Source: Metabacillus rhizolycopersici
Lineage (GTDB): Bacteria; Bacillota; Bacilli; Bacillales; Bacillaceae
Length of the DNA: 64,000 nt
NCBI RefSeq assembly: GCF_020075705.1
Contig: NZ_JAIQUM010000004.1
Location: 62,001 to 126,000 of the forward strand
Direction: 5' to 3'
Shown: in pieces, positions 63,292-64,000 of the stretch
Numbering within the stretch: the stretch's first letter is position 1
How the letters are laid out: each line of letters opens with the position of its first letter
The notes under the pieces: generated by a model
What the model saw: the letters and a program-made list of their open reading frames with translations, nothing else
Databases searched by the model: none
Told to the model about the DNA's origin: nothing
Made by a program: the position numbers and the translations under genes

Positions 63292-64000
63292 TCATTGGTA
63301 CTGCTCAAGCATGGAGAAAAACTCTTTAATGAATTGGTAAAAAACCTTTTCAGAAGGGGCGAGTTCTCTTTTTTTAGAAACAATGATACCGACAGTTCTT
63401 CTAACTAATGGAAGTTCTATCGGTATTTTTACTGTGAACCGAGGAATTACCTCGTGAAATGTGCTATCAGGTAATAATGTTACACCAATCCCCGCTGAAA
63501 CTAAACCTTTGATCGCATCCAAATCTTCGCCTTCTGATGAGATATTAGGAACAAAACCAGCTTGTTTACATGCATCCACTGCAATTTCTTGCAGGATATA
63601 GCCTTTTGGGAATAGAACAAATTCATCATTCCTTAGTTCATTAAGAAGGATACTTTTTTGAGTAGCGAGGGGGTGCGATATTGGTAGTAAGGCAAAAATA
63701 CTTTCTGAGAATAAAATCGTTCCTTCGACTTCTGGGATATTAAGTGGGACGGGTCCTAAAAATGCTAAATCAATATCGCGATTAATGACAGAATCAATTA
63801 AAAATTTGTATGAGCCTTGTCTTAAATGAAAAGAAACATTCGGATATTTTTCTTTAAATGCTGAAATGACAGTTGGTAATAAATGACTCGCAAGGCTAGT
63901 TGGAAAACCGATCTTAATGGAGCCTTTTTCAGGATCAAGATATTCATCTATTTGTCTTTTGGCATAATCGATTGCTTTTATAGCAGTTCTTGTATGAGTG
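63292..64000 (-). CDS. LysR-type transcriptional regulator, 5' end beyond window
   Basis: About 235 C-terminal residues are visible on the minus strand. They form the effector-binding half of a LysR regulator: KGSIKIGFPTSLASHLLPTV begins the domain and DIDLAFLGPVP, LPISHPLA and GLVSAGIGVTLLPDS follow. The resemblance is to GltC/YofA-type regulators. The DNA-binding half lies past the right edge, so subgroup and start cannot be given. Confidence 0.85.
   Translation of the reverse strand, partial: THTRTAIKAIDYAKRQIDEYLDPEKGSIKIGFPTSLASHLLPTVISAFKEKYPNVSFHLRQGSYKFLIDSVINRDIDLAFLGPVPLNIPEVEGTILFSESIFALLPISHPLATQKSILLNELRNDEFVLFPKGYILQEIAVDACKQAGFVPNISSEGEDLDAIKGLVSAGIGVTLLPDSTFHEVIPRFTVKIPIELPLVRRTVGIIVSKKRELAPSEKVFYQFIKEFFSMLEQYQ

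Noticed and set aside
1..64000. CRISPR arrays, tRNA or rRNA genes, insertion sequences, prophage
   Set aside because: No regularly spaced repeats, no cloverleaf or rRNA sequence, no transposase, integrase or phage structural gene was found on either strand.

Overview
The window reads as a chromosomal segment of an endospore-forming, low-GC member of the Bacillaceae. The evidence is Bacillus-type ribosome binding sites throughout, spore genes (an alpha/beta-type SASP, sspH, cdaS, a GerT-like Hsp20 protein), a bacillithiol gene (bshB2), and gene order close to the B. subtilis ctpA / yojF-bshB2-yojI-cdaS-cwlS-yojN-yojO / odhAB / yocR-sodF neighbourhood. No tRNA, rRNA, CRISPR, prophage or transposase gene was seen.

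Layout. 1-18.9 kb is a conserved core: ctpA (cut by the left edge), a glycine-rich small protein, a GerT-like spore protein, yojF-bshB2, a MATE exporter, the sporulation diadenylate cyclase cdaS, cwlS, yojN-yojO, 2-oxoglutarate dehydrogenase odhA-odhB, yocR and sodF. 19-26.3 kb is mixed accessory content: an HxlR regulator divergent from catE and a flavin monooxygenase, a GNAT acetyltransferase, nrnB, a cupredoxin, a structured leader or small RNA in front of a frameshifted small gene, ydjO and sspH. Five copies of a modular 60-160 bp repeat lie between genes from 2 to 26 kb.

26.6-34.8 kb is the most unusual region: seven tightly packed genes on one strand. The last two encode a GriH-like (3-dehydroquinate synthase II family) and a GriI-like (ADH-synthase/class I aldolase family) protein, the pair that makes 3-amino-4-hydroxybenzoate from aspartate semialdehyde and dihydroxyacetone phosphate. 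In front are two PaaK-like adenylate-forming ligases on either side of an amidohydrolase, and two proteins built from one and three copies of an unrecognised ~170-residue repeat. I read this as an uncharacterised biosynthetic cluster for an aminohydroxybenzoate-derived product, possibly a benzoxazole.

35-40.5 kb holds a secreted LysM-CAP protein, then an MFS transporter and an M20 amidohydrolase divergent from a GAF-PucR regulator, with a perfect cre site and 32-bp-spaced direct repeats in the shared promoter region. 40.7-54.5 kb is a glycine catabolic island. One tandem glycine riboswitch precedes a CycA-type permease. A second precedes glyA, sdaAB-sdaAA, gcvT-gcvH-gcvPA-gcvPB, lipA, a HesB-like protein, lpd and purU. 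Together these can take up glycine, cleave it, condense the C1 unit with more glycine to serine, and deaminate serine to pyruvate, with their own lipoyl synthase, E3 and C1 drain.

54.5-64 kb returns to ordinary Bacillus content: a SASP, DoxX, a coiled-coil protein, a secreted 5'-nucleotidase-family enzyme, a nitroreductase, a glycerophosphodiesterase, several very small genes, a CysL-like LysR regulator and a second LysR regulator cut by the right edge.
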